Source: Streptomyces turgidiscabies Car8
GTDB taxonomy: Bacteria > Actinomycetota > Actinomycetes > Streptomycetales > Streptomycetaceae
Direction: 5' to 3'
Assembly (NCBI RefSeq): GCF_000331005.1
Contig: NZ_AEJB01000208.1
Coordinates: 1 to 64,000 of the forward strand
Length of the DNA stretch: 64,000 nucleotides
A model generated the notes under the pieces. That model searched no databases. It saw only the letters and a program-made list of their open reading frames with translations, and was not told the DNA's origin. Every line of letters begins with the position of its first letter. Within the stretch, counting starts at the first letter, position 1. Position numbers and translations under genes: made by a program. Shown one piece after another: positions 1-8,578 of the stretch.

Positions 1-62
1 CCGCACTGGCAGAACTGCGGCTCAGGCAACCGTAGTTGCTTCAGCCGGTCGGGCGACCGTGG

Positions 63-2381
63 TCACTTCAGGTAGACCAGGCCGTCCGTCGTGACCGCCG
101 GGCGGCCGGTCGTGCCGACGACCACGATCTTGACCGTGTGTTTGGCGCTCGCGCTCCAGCTCTTCGTCCAGATCGCGTCCCGGTACTTCGTCGTCGTCGA
201 CTTCAGGTCCACCGTGGCGACCTTGACGTTGTCCACGAAGACGTTGACCTGGCCGGACGTCGAGGCCCGCGACACCGCGAGGGCGGCCGAGCGCCCGGTG
301 AACGTCCAGGTCATCGAGGCGTTCTTGGCGGAGCTGGAGAAGGACTTGCCGCCCAGGTAGCTGGTCGACGACTTCGCCGTCCAGGTGCCCGCGCGGGTCG
401 CCGAGGTCTCCTGGAGGATCATCGGCGTACCGGCGACCGAGGCCGCCTTCATGTTGCCCGCCTGGTCGTACGCCGTCATCGACCAGGTCGTGGCCGCACC
501 GGACTTGGAGGTCAGGTTGGCGCTGGTGACCGTCGGACCGTACGTCTTGGCGACCGGGGCCGTCAGACGCACCTCCTTCAGGGCGGCCGTGTCCGTGGCC
601 TTCCACTTCAGGGTGACCGGGACGGCCGTCGTGTTCACCGTGCCGGTGGTGAGGGAGAGGTTGGGCGCGGTGGTGAAGGCCGGCGCTGTCGTCTCGGCGA
701 CGACGGTCGCGGCGGCGGTGGTCGTCGCCTTGCCGGAGATGTGGGTGGCCCGTACCGACACGGAGTGCGTGCCGAGAGCCAGGTTCACCGTTCCGGAGGT
801 CGCCGTACCGGCGGTGGTGGCGGCGACCTTGCCGTCGACCAGCACCTCGAACCTGGCGATCAGGGCGGCGGGTGTGGTAGCCGACCAAGTGACCGTCGTG
901 GCCGACTTGGTGTACGTCCGCGTCCCCGAAACGCCCGCTCCGGTAACCGACTTGAGGGTGAGGCCGGTGACCGGGCCCGCCGCATAGCTGCGGATGGTGG
1001 GCAGTTGGGCGTAGAGCTTGGTGCCCGGGCACTCGGTGGCGTAGCCGTCGCCGTGGCCGTGGATGGTCGGGAAGCTGAGCTGGTCGCCCGTCTTCCACGT
1101 CCTGGTGTTGTACTGGCTGGTCCCGGCCGCGCCCGCGGTGAGCGTGGTCGTACCGGCCGGGTCGACACCGTACTGACCGAGCTTCCAGGCGGCGAGACGG
1201 GCGACGGAGGTCAGTACGGCGGTCGGCGGCTCGACCAGGTTGTAGTTGCCGAGGACCGAGATGCCGGTGGTCTGGCTGTTGAAGCCGTAGGCGTGTGCGC
1301 CGAAGACCGGCTTGTCGATCCCGCCCTTACGGCCCTCGAAGATCGTGCCGCACTTGTCGACCAGGAAGTTGTAGCCGATGTCCTTCCAGCCGTTCGTCTT
1401 CACGTGGTACGTGTAGATGCCTCGGATTATGGCCGGGGACTGGTCGCACGTGTAGTCGTTCGTCTCGGCGGTGTGGTGGACGACCACCGCCTTGATCCCG
1501 CCGGTCAGGTACTCCGGCGCCTCGGGGCTCATCGTCTCGTCCGCGCCCCAGCCCGCCCGCAGGGTGATCGGCGGCTTGACGGCGGTGGACGGCGGGGCGG
1601 TGGGGCCGGTGCTCGGCGGGGCCGTCGTCGGGGTGGCCGGGGCCGAAGTCGTCGCCGGCGGAGTCGTCTCGGGCGCGCCGCTGGACGACTCGGAGGCGGA
1701 CTCCGAAGGGGGAACGGTAGGGGGCAGGCTCGGGGACTCGGAGGCGGACGCCGAGTCCGTCGCCGTCGGCGAGGGAGACTCCGACACCTCCGGCGAGGCC
1801 GTCTCGTCCGGCGACTCGGTGCTCGCGGCGGCAACGTAGCCGGCGGGTTCCAGGTCCGTGACCGAGGAGGTGCCGGGGTCGATCATGTCGACGCGCAGCC
1901 CCCTGGGCAGCTCGGCGGACTCCTTGCCGTCGACCCGGACCTCCACGCCGTCGGACGCGCCGACCCACGCGGGCTCGGTACCGGCGCGGGTCGCGCCCTC
2001 CTCGCCGGGTCCGCTGTCCGTGCCCAGCTCCAGCCAGGACGACCAGTTGTCGGTGCCGGCGTCCCGGGTACGGACCTCGACCTTGCCCGCCATCTTCGCC
2101 GACGGGTCGGACCAGGTGACGCCGAGCATGCTGAACGGCTTGGCGTCCCGCTTGGCCAGCGTCGCCGAGTCACCGTCGGCGGCGACCTTCAGGGCCGCCG
2201 CGTACTCCTCGCTCGCGATCGGCCCGGAGGCCGGCTTGCCGTCGTCGGCGGCGCTGTCCACACCGCCGCCGCTCATGCCCTGCACGATCAGAACCCCGGA
2301 CACTCCGGCGGCCACTACGGCCCCGATGCCCCACCCTCGACGCGATCTCAGCAGACTCATCCCCGTCCGCACACCCTTCAC
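63..2381 (-). CDS. Secreted PGRP-type N-acetylmuramoyl-L-alanine amidase
   Basis: Predicted exported zinc amidase that would cut the lactoyl-amide bond of peptidoglycan outside the membrane. The 772-residue product starts with a basic stretch and one hydrophobic segment (about residues 18-36, signal peptide or anchor). A beta-type region containing WSDPSAKMAGKVEVRTRD follows, then a Ser/Thr/Pro-rich linker (about 190-275). The Amidase_2/PGRP domain (about 278-430) shows VVVHHTAE, DIGYNFLVD and HGHGDGYATECPG, so the His/His/Cys zinc ligands of the T7-lysozyme class are present. The C-terminal 330 residues are Thr/Ala/Val-rich and look like immunoglobulin-type repeats. The start is GTG at 2381; an in-frame ATG at 2360 is an equally plausible start. 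The gene is read alone, with a candidate promoter just upstream. Family assignment is firm; whether it acts in autolysis, sporulation or defence cannot be told. Confidence 0.9.
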   Translation of the reverse strand: MKGVRTGMSLLRSRRGWGIGAVVAAGVSGVLIVQGMSGGGVDSAADDGKPASGPIASEEYAAALKVAADGDSATLAKRDAKPFSMLGVTWSDPSAKMAGKVEVRTRDAGTDNWSSWLELGTDSGPGEEGATRAGTEPAWVGASDGVEVRVDGKESAELPRGLRVDMIDPGTSSVTDLEPAGYVAAASTESPDETASPEVSESPSPTATDSASASESPSLPPTVPPSESASESSSGAPETTPPATTSAPATPTTAPPSTGPTAPPSTAVKPPITLRAGWGADETMSPEAPEYLTGGIKAVVVHHTAETNDYTCDQSPAIIRGIYTYHVKTNGWKDIGYNFLVDKCGTIFEGRKGGIDKPVFGAHAYGFNSQTTGISVLGNYNLVEPPTAVLTSVARLAAWKLGQYGVDPAGTTTLTAGAAGTSQYNTRTWKTGDQLSFPTIHGHGDGYATECPGTKLYAQLPTIRSYAAGPVTGLTLKSVTGAGVSGTRTYTKSATTVTWSATTPAALIARFEVLVDGKVAATTAGTATSGTVNLALGTHSVSVRATHISGKATTTAAATVVAETTAPAFTTAPNLSLTTGTVNTTAVPVTLKWKATDTAALKEVRLTAPVAKTYGPTVTSANLTSKSGAATTWSMTAYDQAGNMKAASVAGTPMILQETSATRAGTWTAKSSTSYLGGKSFSSSAKNASMTWTFTGRSAALAVSRASTSGQVNVFVDNVKVATVDLKSTTTKYRDAIWTKSWSASAKHTVKIVVVGTTGRPAVTTDGLVYLK

Positions 2382-2416
2382 CTAGGCCCCACCCGTTACA
2401 TGCACATGCAGAGGTC

Positions 2417-2444
2417 AAGGTATCGGGAGAGTGATGGGCGTCAA
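2417..2444 (-). promoter_or_regulatory. Candidate promoter of the amidase gene
   Basis: On the minus strand, TTGACG (2439-2444) and TACCTT (2417-2422) are separated by 16 nt, about 35 nt upstream of the amidase GTG. This fits a vegetative-sigma type promoter. It lies next to an unusually AT-rich stretch for this genome (about 2450-2545). Confidence 0.4.
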
Positions 2445-2546
2445 CAACCAACCCGGAATTTCAGCCTTCCCAGTGGTTTACAAACGCTCCAATGGAGCAA
2501 AATAAATGGCCCTGAAAGACTGGAAATTTCGAAGAATCTAGAACAT

Positions 2547-3005
2547 TTACGGGTTTTCCCAGGCGGCCGGTTCCGCCGCCAGCCCCCGCACCGGCTCCGG
2601 CAGCTCCCCCGCCGCCAGATCGGCGAAGGTCACCCCCTCCAGCACCTTGCGGACGTTGGCGCGCAGCGCGACCCACAGCGGCAGCAGCGGTTCGGCGGGG
2701 CCGGAGTAGGCGAGGCCGGTCGGCCGTTCGCCGCGCACCGACACGATGGGCCCGTCCACGGCCCGGACGACGTCCGCGACGGTGATCTCGGCGGCGGGGC
2801 GCGCCAGCCGGTAGCCGCCGTTGCCGCCACGCCGGGAGTCGACGATCCCGCCGCGCCGCAGATCCCCGAGGATGCCCTCCAGGAACTTGTGCGGAATCGT
2901 CTGGGCGGCGGCGACGGTCTCCGCCTTCACGGCGGCTTCCTCCTGCCGTACGGCGAGCTCCAGCACCGCTCGTACCGCGTAGTCCGCCCGCGCCGAGATC
3001 CTCAT
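2547..3005 (-). CDS. Rrf2 family transcriptional regulator
   Basis: A 152-residue winged-helix regulator. The N terminus MRISARADYAVRAVLELA is the classic Rrf2 opening, followed by the recognition region IPHKFLEGILGDLRRGGIVDSRRGGNGGY. Rrf2 proteins such as IscR and NsrR often carry an Fe-S cluster on three cysteines around residues 90-105. This protein has no cysteine after the HTH, so it is probably one of the cluster-free members. The ATG at 3005 was chosen because it begins the conserved domain; an in-frame GTG further upstream (3113) would add 36 unrelated residues. The gene is divergent from the GH35 gene, and an inverted repeat lies in the space between them. Target and signal are unknown. 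Confidence 0.88.
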   Translation of the reverse strand: MRISARADYAVRAVLELAVRQEEAAVKAETVAAAQTIPHKFLEGILGDLRRGGIVDSRRGGNGGYRLARPAAEITVADVVRAVDGPIVSVRGERPTGLAYSGPAEPLLPLWVALRANVRKVLEGVTFADLAAGELPEPVRGLAAEPAAWENP

Positions 3006-3007
3006 GG

Positions 3008-3059
3008 GGTCATTGTCGACCGTCGTGAAGTGGATGTCGTCGCGGTATGGACAATGACC
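3008..3059. repeat. Perfect 10-bp inverted repeat between Rrf2 gene and GH35 gene
   Basis: GGTCATTGTC at 3008-3017 and its exact complement GACAATGACC at 3050-3059 are separated by 32 nt. The left arm starts 3 bp beyond the Rrf2 start codon. Two half-sites 42 bp apart (four helical turns) could be operators bound by Rrf2 for autoregulation, or arms of an mRNA hairpin. Function is inferred. Confidence 0.45.
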
Positions 3060-3166
3060 GCACCCGCGCACTCGCGTCACCACGCAGGTCCGCACCCGTC
3101 CATACGCATCCATATACGCACATACACGTCCACACGCGCGGGCCGTGCGGCCGAGGAGACCCAGTG

Positions 3167-6100
3167 GTGCTGAGCAGAAGGACCTTCACCGCGTTCGCGG
3201 GCACCGCCGCCCTCGGTCTCTCCCTCAGCGCGAGCGCGGGCACGGGCTCCGACGGGCCGGGCGGATCGGCGTACGCGGCCCGCATCGCACCCACCGGACC
3301 GGCCCCCGACCCGCCCTCGGCGGACGGCCGTCCGCACACCGTCGGCTTCGACCGATACTCCCTGCTCGTCGACGGCCGACGGCTCGTCCTGTGGTCGGGC
3401 GAGATGCATCCCTTCCGGCTGCCCAGCCCGTCCCTGTGGCGGGACGTCCTGCAGAAGATGCGCGCGCACGGCTACAACGCCGTCAGCGTCTACGTGGCCT
3501 GGAACTACCACTCCCCCGCCCCCGGCCGGTACGACTTCACGGGCGTCCGCGACCTGGACCTCTTCCTGCGCCAGGCCGCCGAGACCGGGCTGTACGTCAT
3601 CCTGCGGCCGGGCCCGTACATCAACGCCGAGGTCGACGCCGGCGGCTTCCCCGGCTGGCTGACGGCGACGAAGGGCCGCGCCCGCACCTCCGACCCCACC
3701 TACCTCTCCCACGTCGACGAGTGGCTGACGGCGGTCAACCGGATCGTCGGCCGCCACCTCCACACCCGGGGCGACGGCACGGTCCTGCTCTACCAGATCG
3801 AGAACGAGTACGGCTCGTACGTCACCGAGCCCACCGGCATCGACTACATGTCCCATCTGTACGCCAAGGTCCGCGCCGACGGCATCGACGTCCCCCTCTT
3901 CCACAACGACCTCGGCAGGAACGGCTACTGGGCCCCCGGCACCTTCGACACCGACGGTGAGCGGGGGCGTTGGCTGTACGGCTTCGACGGCTATCCGGAC
4001 CCCGGTCAACTCCCGCCGGACTGGGGCCACTTCGGCATCGGCGGCGAGAAGGGCGGGGCCACGGCGAGTCCCGGGACCCCTGGGTTCATCCCCGAGTTCG
4101 GGGGCGGCTGGTTCGATCCGTGGGGCGGGGCCGAGTTCGACGGGGCGGGGTACGCGGGGTCGGCGCGGACCCGGGACTCGGCCTACGAACGGCGCTTCTA
4201 CCTCACCAACCTCGCCAACGGCATCACCGTCCACAACGTCTACATGACCTTCGGCGGCACCAGTTGGGGCTGGCTGCCCGCCCCACAGGTGTACACGTCG
4301 TACGACTACGGCGCCGCCTTCGACGAGGGGCGCCGGGCGACCCCGAAGGTCGTCCCCATGCACCAGCTCGGGCATCTGGTGCGGTGCGTCCCGGAGTTGG
4401 CCAAGCTGGACCGGGCCGAGGACATCACCGCAGGGGGCGGTGCGGCAGGGGGTAGGACGGCTGGGGGCGGTGCGGCGGTGGGTGACGGGCGGATCAAGGT
4501 CTACCACCTCTCCAACCCGGACACCCACGCCCACGTGTACGTCCTGCGCAACGACACCACGGAGTCGGTCACCTCCACGCTCCCGGTCGCCGGAACCACG
4601 CTGCCGGTCACCGTCCCCGCCTCGGACGCGCGTCTCCTCGCCGCCGGACTCGCCCTGGGGCGGCGGAGGTTGGCGTACTCCAACGCCCAGCCGATGCTGT
4701 GGCTGACGGCAGGACACCAGGACGTCGCCGTGCTGACCGGGCGAGCCGGAGAGGCGACGGTGACGGCGCTGGAGTGCGCGAGCGAGCCGACGGTGACCGT
4801 GCTCTCGGGCGACGCGGAGTCCTCGTACGCCGACGGGCTGGTGCGGGTGAGTGCCCGGCTCGGCGGGCTCACCCGGGTACTGGTGGAGGGCGGCGGTGTC
4901 CCGGCCCCCCTCCTTCTCCTCCTCGCCGACGACGAGACCTCGGTGCGGCTGTGGCCGCGCGAGACTCCGGCCGGGTCGGTGCTCGTCCTCGGGCCTCCGC
5001 TGCTGCGGACCGCCGAACTGGAGGATGACGTCGTGCGGTTGACCGGGGACACCGTCGAGGCGACCGAACTGGAGGTGTGGGCGCCGCACGGGGTTCGTGA
5101 AGTCGTCTGGAACCAGAAGCCGTTGCGTACGTCGGCCACCGACTCCGGGAGCCTGCGGGCCGAGCGGCCCTTGACCGGTGTCCCGGCGGTCGCTCTGCCC
5201 GTGCTGGACGGCTGGCGGCGACAGACGGAGAACCCCGAGTCCGAGCCCGGTTTCGACGACGCCAACTGGACAGTCGCCGACCGGACTTCGACGTTCAGTA
5301 CGACGGCCGTACCCGACGGGCAGCCCGTGCTGTTCTCCGACGACTACGGGTTCCACTACGGGGACGTCTGGTACCGGGGCTCCTTCACGGGCGCCCGGGG
5401 CATGGAATCCGTGGCCCTCGGCTACAGCACCGGGACGCAGGGGCTGCTGATGGCGTGGCTGGACGGCGAGCCGCTGGGCACGCACCGGATGCCTGTGCCG
5501 GACAAGAAGACGGTGCGGAAGGGGAGTTGGGCGGACACGGCGAACTTCGCGGTGCCGGAGAGACTGCGGACGTCCGGTGGGCATGTGCTGTCCGTGCTGG
5601 TGCGGCGGATGCAGCACGACATGGACGGCAAGGCGCTGGACACCCACAAGGTCGCGCGCGGCCTGACGGGGGCAACCTTCACCGGCGCCTCCCCCGAGGT
5701 GAGTTGGCGGCTGCGGGGCGCGGCGACAGCCGATCCGGTGCGAGGGGCGCTCAACACCGGTGGGCTGTACGGGGAGCGGTCGGGCTGGCATCTGCCGGGG
5801 TACGGGGACGAGGGCTGGCCCGAGGTCGGCCTGCCGCGTGCCGAGCGGCGGCGGCAGGGGGTGACCTGGTACCGGACGGGGTTCCGGCTCGCCGTGGATC
5901 CGGGCGTCGACGCGTCGATCGGGCTGCTGCTGGAGGACGATCCGGCGCGCGCCTACCGCGTCCAGATCTTCCTGAACGGCTGGAACATGGGCCAGTACGT
6001 CAACGACGTCGGCCCCCAGCACACCTTCGTCCTCCCGAACGGCATCCTGCGCACCCGGGGCGCCAACACCCTTGCCCTGGCGGTGCTTTCGGACGGGACG

Positions 6101-6193
6101 ACCGAGTCGGGGCCGGGACGGGTACGGCTGACACTGCTGGGGAGCGCGGCCGGGGGAGTTCCGGTGACGGTCGTCCCCTCCCCCGGCCGGTAG
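3167..6193 (+). CDS. Tat-exported GH35 beta-galactosidase
   Basis: Glycoside hydrolase family 35, predicted to release terminal beta-galactose from plant galactans or similar glycans outside the cell. The N terminus contains SRRTFTAFAGTAALGLSL, a twin-arginine signal. The catalytic barrel (about residues 60-390) has GEMHPFRLPSPSLWRDVLQKM, ILRPGPYINAEVD, the acid/base box YQIENEYGSY near residue 212 and the nucleophile box PEFGGGWFDPWGG (E310). The remaining 600 residues are beta-sandwich and jelly-roll-like domains (DVWYRGSF, GVTWYRTGF). At about 1008 residues it is a long family member. I place the start at GTG 3167, 8 nt after GAGGAG; GTG 3164 is also possible. It converges with the arabinofuranosidase gene, suggesting a shared role in arabinogalactan use. 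Confidence 0.9.
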   Translation: MLSRRTFTAFAGTAALGLSLSASAGTGSDGPGGSAYAARIAPTGPAPDPPSADGRPHTVGFDRYSLLVDGRRLVLWSGEMHPFRLPSPSLWRDVLQKMRAHGYNAVSVYVAWNYHSPAPGRYDFTGVRDLDLFLRQAAETGLYVILRPGPYINAEVDAGGFPGWLTATKGRARTSDPTYLSHVDEWLTAVNRIVGRHLHTRGDGTVLLYQIENEYGSYVTEPTGIDYMSHLYAKVRADGIDVPLFHNDLGRNGYWAPGTFDTDGERGRWLYGFDGYPDPGQLPPDWGHFGIGGEKGGATASPGTPGFIPEFGGGWFDPWGGAEFDGAGYAGSARTRDSAYERRFYLTNLANGITVHNVYMTFGGTSWGWLPAPQVYTSYDYGAAFDEGRRATPKVVPMHQLGHLVRCVPELAKLDRAEDITAGGGAAGGRTAGGGAAVGDGRIKVYHLSNPDTHAHVYVLRNDTTESVTSTLPVAGTTLPVTVPASDARLLAAGLALGRRRLAYSNAQPMLWLTAGHQDVAVLTGRAGEATVTALECASEPTVTVLSGDAESSYADGLVRVSARLGGLTRVLVEGGGVPAPLLLLLADDETSVRLWPRETPAGSVLVLGPPLLRTAELEDDVVRLTGDTVEATELEVWAPHGVREVVWNQKPLRTSATDSGSLRAERPLTGVPAVALPVLDGWRRQTENPESEPGFDDANWTVADRTSTFSTTAVPDGQPVLFSDDYGFHYGDVWYRGSFTGARGMESVALGYSTGTQGLLMAWLDGEPLGTHRMPVPDKKTVRKGSWADTANFAVPERLRTSGGHVLSVLVRRMQHDMDGKALDTHKVARGLTGATFTGASPEVSWRLRGAATADPVRGALNTGGLYGERSGWHLPGYGDEGWPEVGLPRAERRRQGVTWYRTGFRLAVDPGVDASIGLLLEDDPARAYRVQIFLNGWNMGQYVNDVGPQHTFVLPNGILRTRGANTLALAVLSDGTTESGPGRVRLTLLGSAAGGVPVTVVPSPGR

Positions 6194-6213
6194 ACGCGTA
6201 CGTACGGACGCCT

Positions 6214-6229
6214 TCCGGGATCTCCCGGA
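6214..6229. terminator. Short palindrome between convergent GH35 and GH51 genes
   Basis: TCCGGGA (6214-6220) and TCCCGGA (6223-6229) form a near-continuous palindrome inside the 37-bp gap between two convergent genes. It could be a weak bidirectional terminator. There is no U-tract, and the stem is short. Confidence 0.3.
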
Positions 6230-6230
6230 C

Positions 6231-7745
6231 CTACGCCAGCCGGATCACGTTCCACGACAGCGGCTCCAGGACGGCGGTCAGGGTGCCGTCCTGGAGAGTG
6301 GTGCCGGTGGTCTGGTGCGGGGTGACGCGCTCCGGGTCGTCCCTGGTGTTGCGGGCGTCCGGGTCGGCGTCGGCGATCGTGCTGTGCTCGACGACCGTCG
6401 TCAACTCCAGGCCGTTCAGCACGACTTCGAGCGGCAGCGGCTGGGTGCGGTCCCGGTTGACTGCGAAGACGGTGACCGTGCCGTCTTCGGCGCGTACGGC
6501 GGTGGCGTGCAGAAGGTCCGCCTCGCCGTACTTCTTCGTCTCGTAGGTCGGCGAGTCCACCCGTACGTCGAGGACCTCGCCGCGCCCGTACGTGCTGGCC
6601 TGCGCGAACGGGAAGAACGTCGTCTGGCGCCAGGCCGGGCCGCCCGGCTCGGTCATGATCGGCGCGATGACGTTGACGAGCTGGGCGAGACAGGCGACGG
6701 TGACGCGGTCCGCGTGCCGGAGCAGGGCGATGAGCAGCGAGCCGAAGACGACGGCGTCGGTGACGGAGTAGACGTCCTCCAGGAGGCGCGGGGCCTCGGC
6801 CCAGTCCCGCGCGCCGGAGTTCTCGATCTCGTGCCACCCCGACATGTACCAGACGTTCCACTCGTCGAAGGAGAGGTTGATCTTCTTCTTCGACTTGAGG
6901 CGGGCGCCGACGTGGTCGCAGGTCGCGACCACGTTGTCGATGAACGACTCCATGTCCACGGCGGAGGCCAGGAAGGAGTCGATGTCGCCGTCCTGGGGCT
7001 CGTAGTAGGCGTGCAGGGAGATGTAGTCGACCAGGTCGTACGTCTCCTGGAGGACCGTCGACTCCCAGGTGGCGAACGTGTCCATGCCCTGGCTGGAGGA
7101 GCCGCAGGCGACGAGTTCGAGGTCCGGCTCGATCTGGCGCATCGCGCGGGCGGTCTCGGCGGCGAGGCGGCCGTACTCCTCGGCGGTCTTGTGGCCGGTT
7201 TGCCAGGGGCCGTCCATCTCGTTGCCGAGGCACCACATCTTGATGCCGAACGGGTCCTTGTCGCCGTGGGCGGCGCGCAGGTCCGCGCGGGCGGTGCCGG
7301 CGGGGTGGTTGGCGTACTCCTGGAGTTCGAGGGCCTCGGCGACCCCCCGGGTGCCGAGGTTGACGGCCATCACCGGCTCGGCCTGCGGGCCGAGCTTCCG
7401 CAGGAAGTCGATGTACTCGGAGAGCCCGAAGCGGTTGGACTCCGTCGAGCGCCAGGCGAGGTCGAGGCGGCGGGGGCGCTCCTCGACCGGGCCGACCGAG
7501 TCCTCCCACTTGTAGCCGGAGACGAAGTTGCCGCCGGGGTAGCGGATCGCGGTGACACCGAGTTCGCGGACCAGTTCCAGCACGTCCGTGCGCAGGCCCG
7601 CCTCGTCCGCGGTGGGGTGGTCCGGCTCGAAGATCCCGGTGTAGACGCAGCGGCCGAGGTGTTCGACGAACGAGCCGAAGAGCCGGGGGTTGACCTCACC
7701 GACGGTGAAGGCGGGGTCGATCGTGAAACGGGCGGTGCGGGACAT
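6231..7745 (-). CDS. GH51 alpha-L-arabinofuranosidase
   Basis: A 504-residue family 51 glycosidase that removes L-arabinofuranosyl groups from arabinoxylan, arabinan or arabinogalactan oligosaccharides. There is no signal peptide, so it should act in the cytoplasm on imported oligosaccharides. Diagnostic segments are VNPRLFGSFVEHLGRCVY near the N terminus, IRYPGGNFVSGYKWEDSVGP, the acid/base box WCLGNEMDGPWQ (E176) and the nucleophile box SFDEWNVWY (E295). These positions match well-studied GH51 enzymes. The ATG at 7745 follows GAGAGGA and begins the conserved domain; a longer upstream reading frame is ignored. A good promoter and two palindromes lie upstream (7858-7933). Expression is therefore likely controlled by sugar through a LacI- or GntR-type regulator not identified here. 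Confidence 0.93.
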   Translation of the reverse strand: MSRTARFTIDPAFTVGEVNPRLFGSFVEHLGRCVYTGIFEPDHPTADEAGLRTDVLELVRELGVTAIRYPGGNFVSGYKWEDSVGPVEERPRRLDLAWRSTESNRFGLSEYIDFLRKLGPQAEPVMAVNLGTRGVAEALELQEYANHPAGTARADLRAAHGDKDPFGIKMWCLGNEMDGPWQTGHKTAEEYGRLAAETARAMRQIEPDLELVACGSSSQGMDTFATWESTVLQETYDLVDYISLHAYYEPQDGDIDSFLASAVDMESFIDNVVATCDHVGARLKSKKKINLSFDEWNVWYMSGWHEIENSGARDWAEAPRLLEDVYSVTDAVVFGSLLIALLRHADRVTVACLAQLVNVIAPIMTEPGGPAWRQTTFFPFAQASTYGRGEVLDVRVDSPTYETKKYGEADLLHATAVRAEDGTVTVFAVNRDRTQPLPLEVVLNGLELTTVVEHSTIADADPDARNTRDDPERVTPHQTTGTTLQDGTLTAVLEPLSWNVIRLA

Positions 7746-7857
7746 GGGTTCCTCTCCGGCGTTCTGCGTTTCGTTCTGCGTGCTGCCTGCTGCGTGCTGC
7801 GCTGCGTTCCGTGTTCCCTGTTCGGTATCTCGGTATCCGCTCGTAACTTCGAACAAA

Positions 7858-7886
7858 ACCGTAATTTTGGAGTGTCCACACGTCAA
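7858..7886 (-). promoter_or_regulatory. Promoter of the GH51 gene
   Basis: On the minus strand, TTGACG (7881-7886) is followed after 17 nt by TACGGT (7858-7863). This is a good Streptomyces vegetative promoter about 115 nt upstream of the GH51 ATG, and the tandem palindromes lie just upstream of its -35. Confidence 0.6.
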
Positions 7887-7900
7887 TGGCGTGCGTGCGC

Positions 7901-7933
7901 AACGATCGTTCCGACTCCTCCAACGATCGTTGG
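7901..7933. promoter_or_regulatory. Two AACGATCGTT palindromic operators, 21 bp apart
   Basis: AACGATCGTT at 7901-7910 and CCAACGATCGTTGG at 7920-7933 are perfect palindromes whose centres are 21 bp apart, exactly two helical turns. They lie between the GH51 promoter and the -10 of the divergent XRE-type gene. The central CG and length resemble LacI-family operators. They could control either gene. Confidence 0.6.
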
Positions 7934-7975
7934 ATTTCCCTGGTGCCCAGGGGTCCGGACGCGTAGGGTCAGCCC

Positions 7976-8578
7976 GTGAGTGAGCCCCTCCCGGAGACCC
8001 TGGCCCGCCTCGAAGAGCGCATCGACGAGGCCTGCCTCGACCGCGCCGAAGTCCTCGACGTACGCGCCCTGTCCGCCCGAACCGCTCTCACGGAGGGCGA
8101 GATCCGGGCACTGCTGGCCGAGGGCGCGCAACCTCCGGCCGACGACATCGAGGGCCGTATCCGGAGCCGGGTGCGCACCCTCCACGAGACGCGGCTCGCG
8201 GCGAACGGCAGAACGCGTGCCGAGGTCTGCAAGGAGGTCGCGGGCGCCCTGTCGATCAGCCCCGAGTGGGCCCGTCAGCTGCTCCTCGGCAAGAAGATGC
8301 CGAACGTTCCCGATCTCACCGCGCTCGCCGCGTACTTCGACGTCGAGCAGGGCACCGGCTTCTTCACCGACCCCGCGCCCGTCGTGCTCCACCGTGAACT
8401 GCGCCGGCTGCTCGGGGAACTCGGCGGCGCCGAGGAGGGCCCGCTGGTCCGGTTCGCGACCCGGCACGGTGTCGTCACGCTGGCCCTGCGCGGCCGACGG
8501 CTGACCCCGCGCAAGCAGGAGGCCCTCGCCGTGATGCTCGAAGGGCTGCTGAGCGGCGGCGAGGAGACGGAGCGGTGA
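7976..8578 (+). CDS. XRE-like regulator (toxin-antitoxin-type regulator component)
   Basis: A 200-residue cytoplasmic protein. A helix-turn-helix-like region occupies roughly residues 78-125 (RTRAEVCKEVAGALSISPEWARQLLLGKKMPNVPDL), which resembles the helix-turn-helix of XRE proteins. The N-terminal 70 residues are acidic and helical. The C-terminal segment has GVVTLALRGRRLTPRKQEAL. GTG at 7976 is the start; TAGGGT lies 6 nt upstream, so the message may be leaderless. Its stop overlaps the next start by 4 nt. In actinobacteria such proteins are routinely found before an ImmA/IrrE-like gene and a MAB_1171c-type transporter gene, as here. Its role as antitoxin or sensor partner is inferred from that context. 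Confidence 0.7.
   Translation: MSEPLPETLARLEERIDEACLDRAEVLDVRALSARTALTEGEIRALLAEGAQPPADDIEGRIRSRVRTLHETRLAANGRTRAEVCKEVAGALSISPEWARQLLLGKKMPNVPDLTALAAYFDVEQGTGFFTDPAPVVLHRELRRLLGELGGAEEGPLVRFATRHGVVTLALRGRRLTPRKQEALAVMLEGLLSGGEETER

Noticed and set aside
2450..2545. AT-rich stretch downstream of the Rrf2 gene as a mobile-element scar or RNA gene
   Set aside because: No terminal repeats, transposase or RNA fold was found; a short GCTCCA/TGGAGC stem is present but weak.
36..3173. Very long open frame opposite the amidase gene
   Set aside because: It is the antisense shadow of a high-GC gene: Arg/Gly/Pro-rich, no domain, and it spans two real genes and an intergenic region.
3077..6022. Long open frame opposite the GH35 gene
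   Set aside because: The GH35 frame has catalytic motifs and codon bias; this frame has neither.
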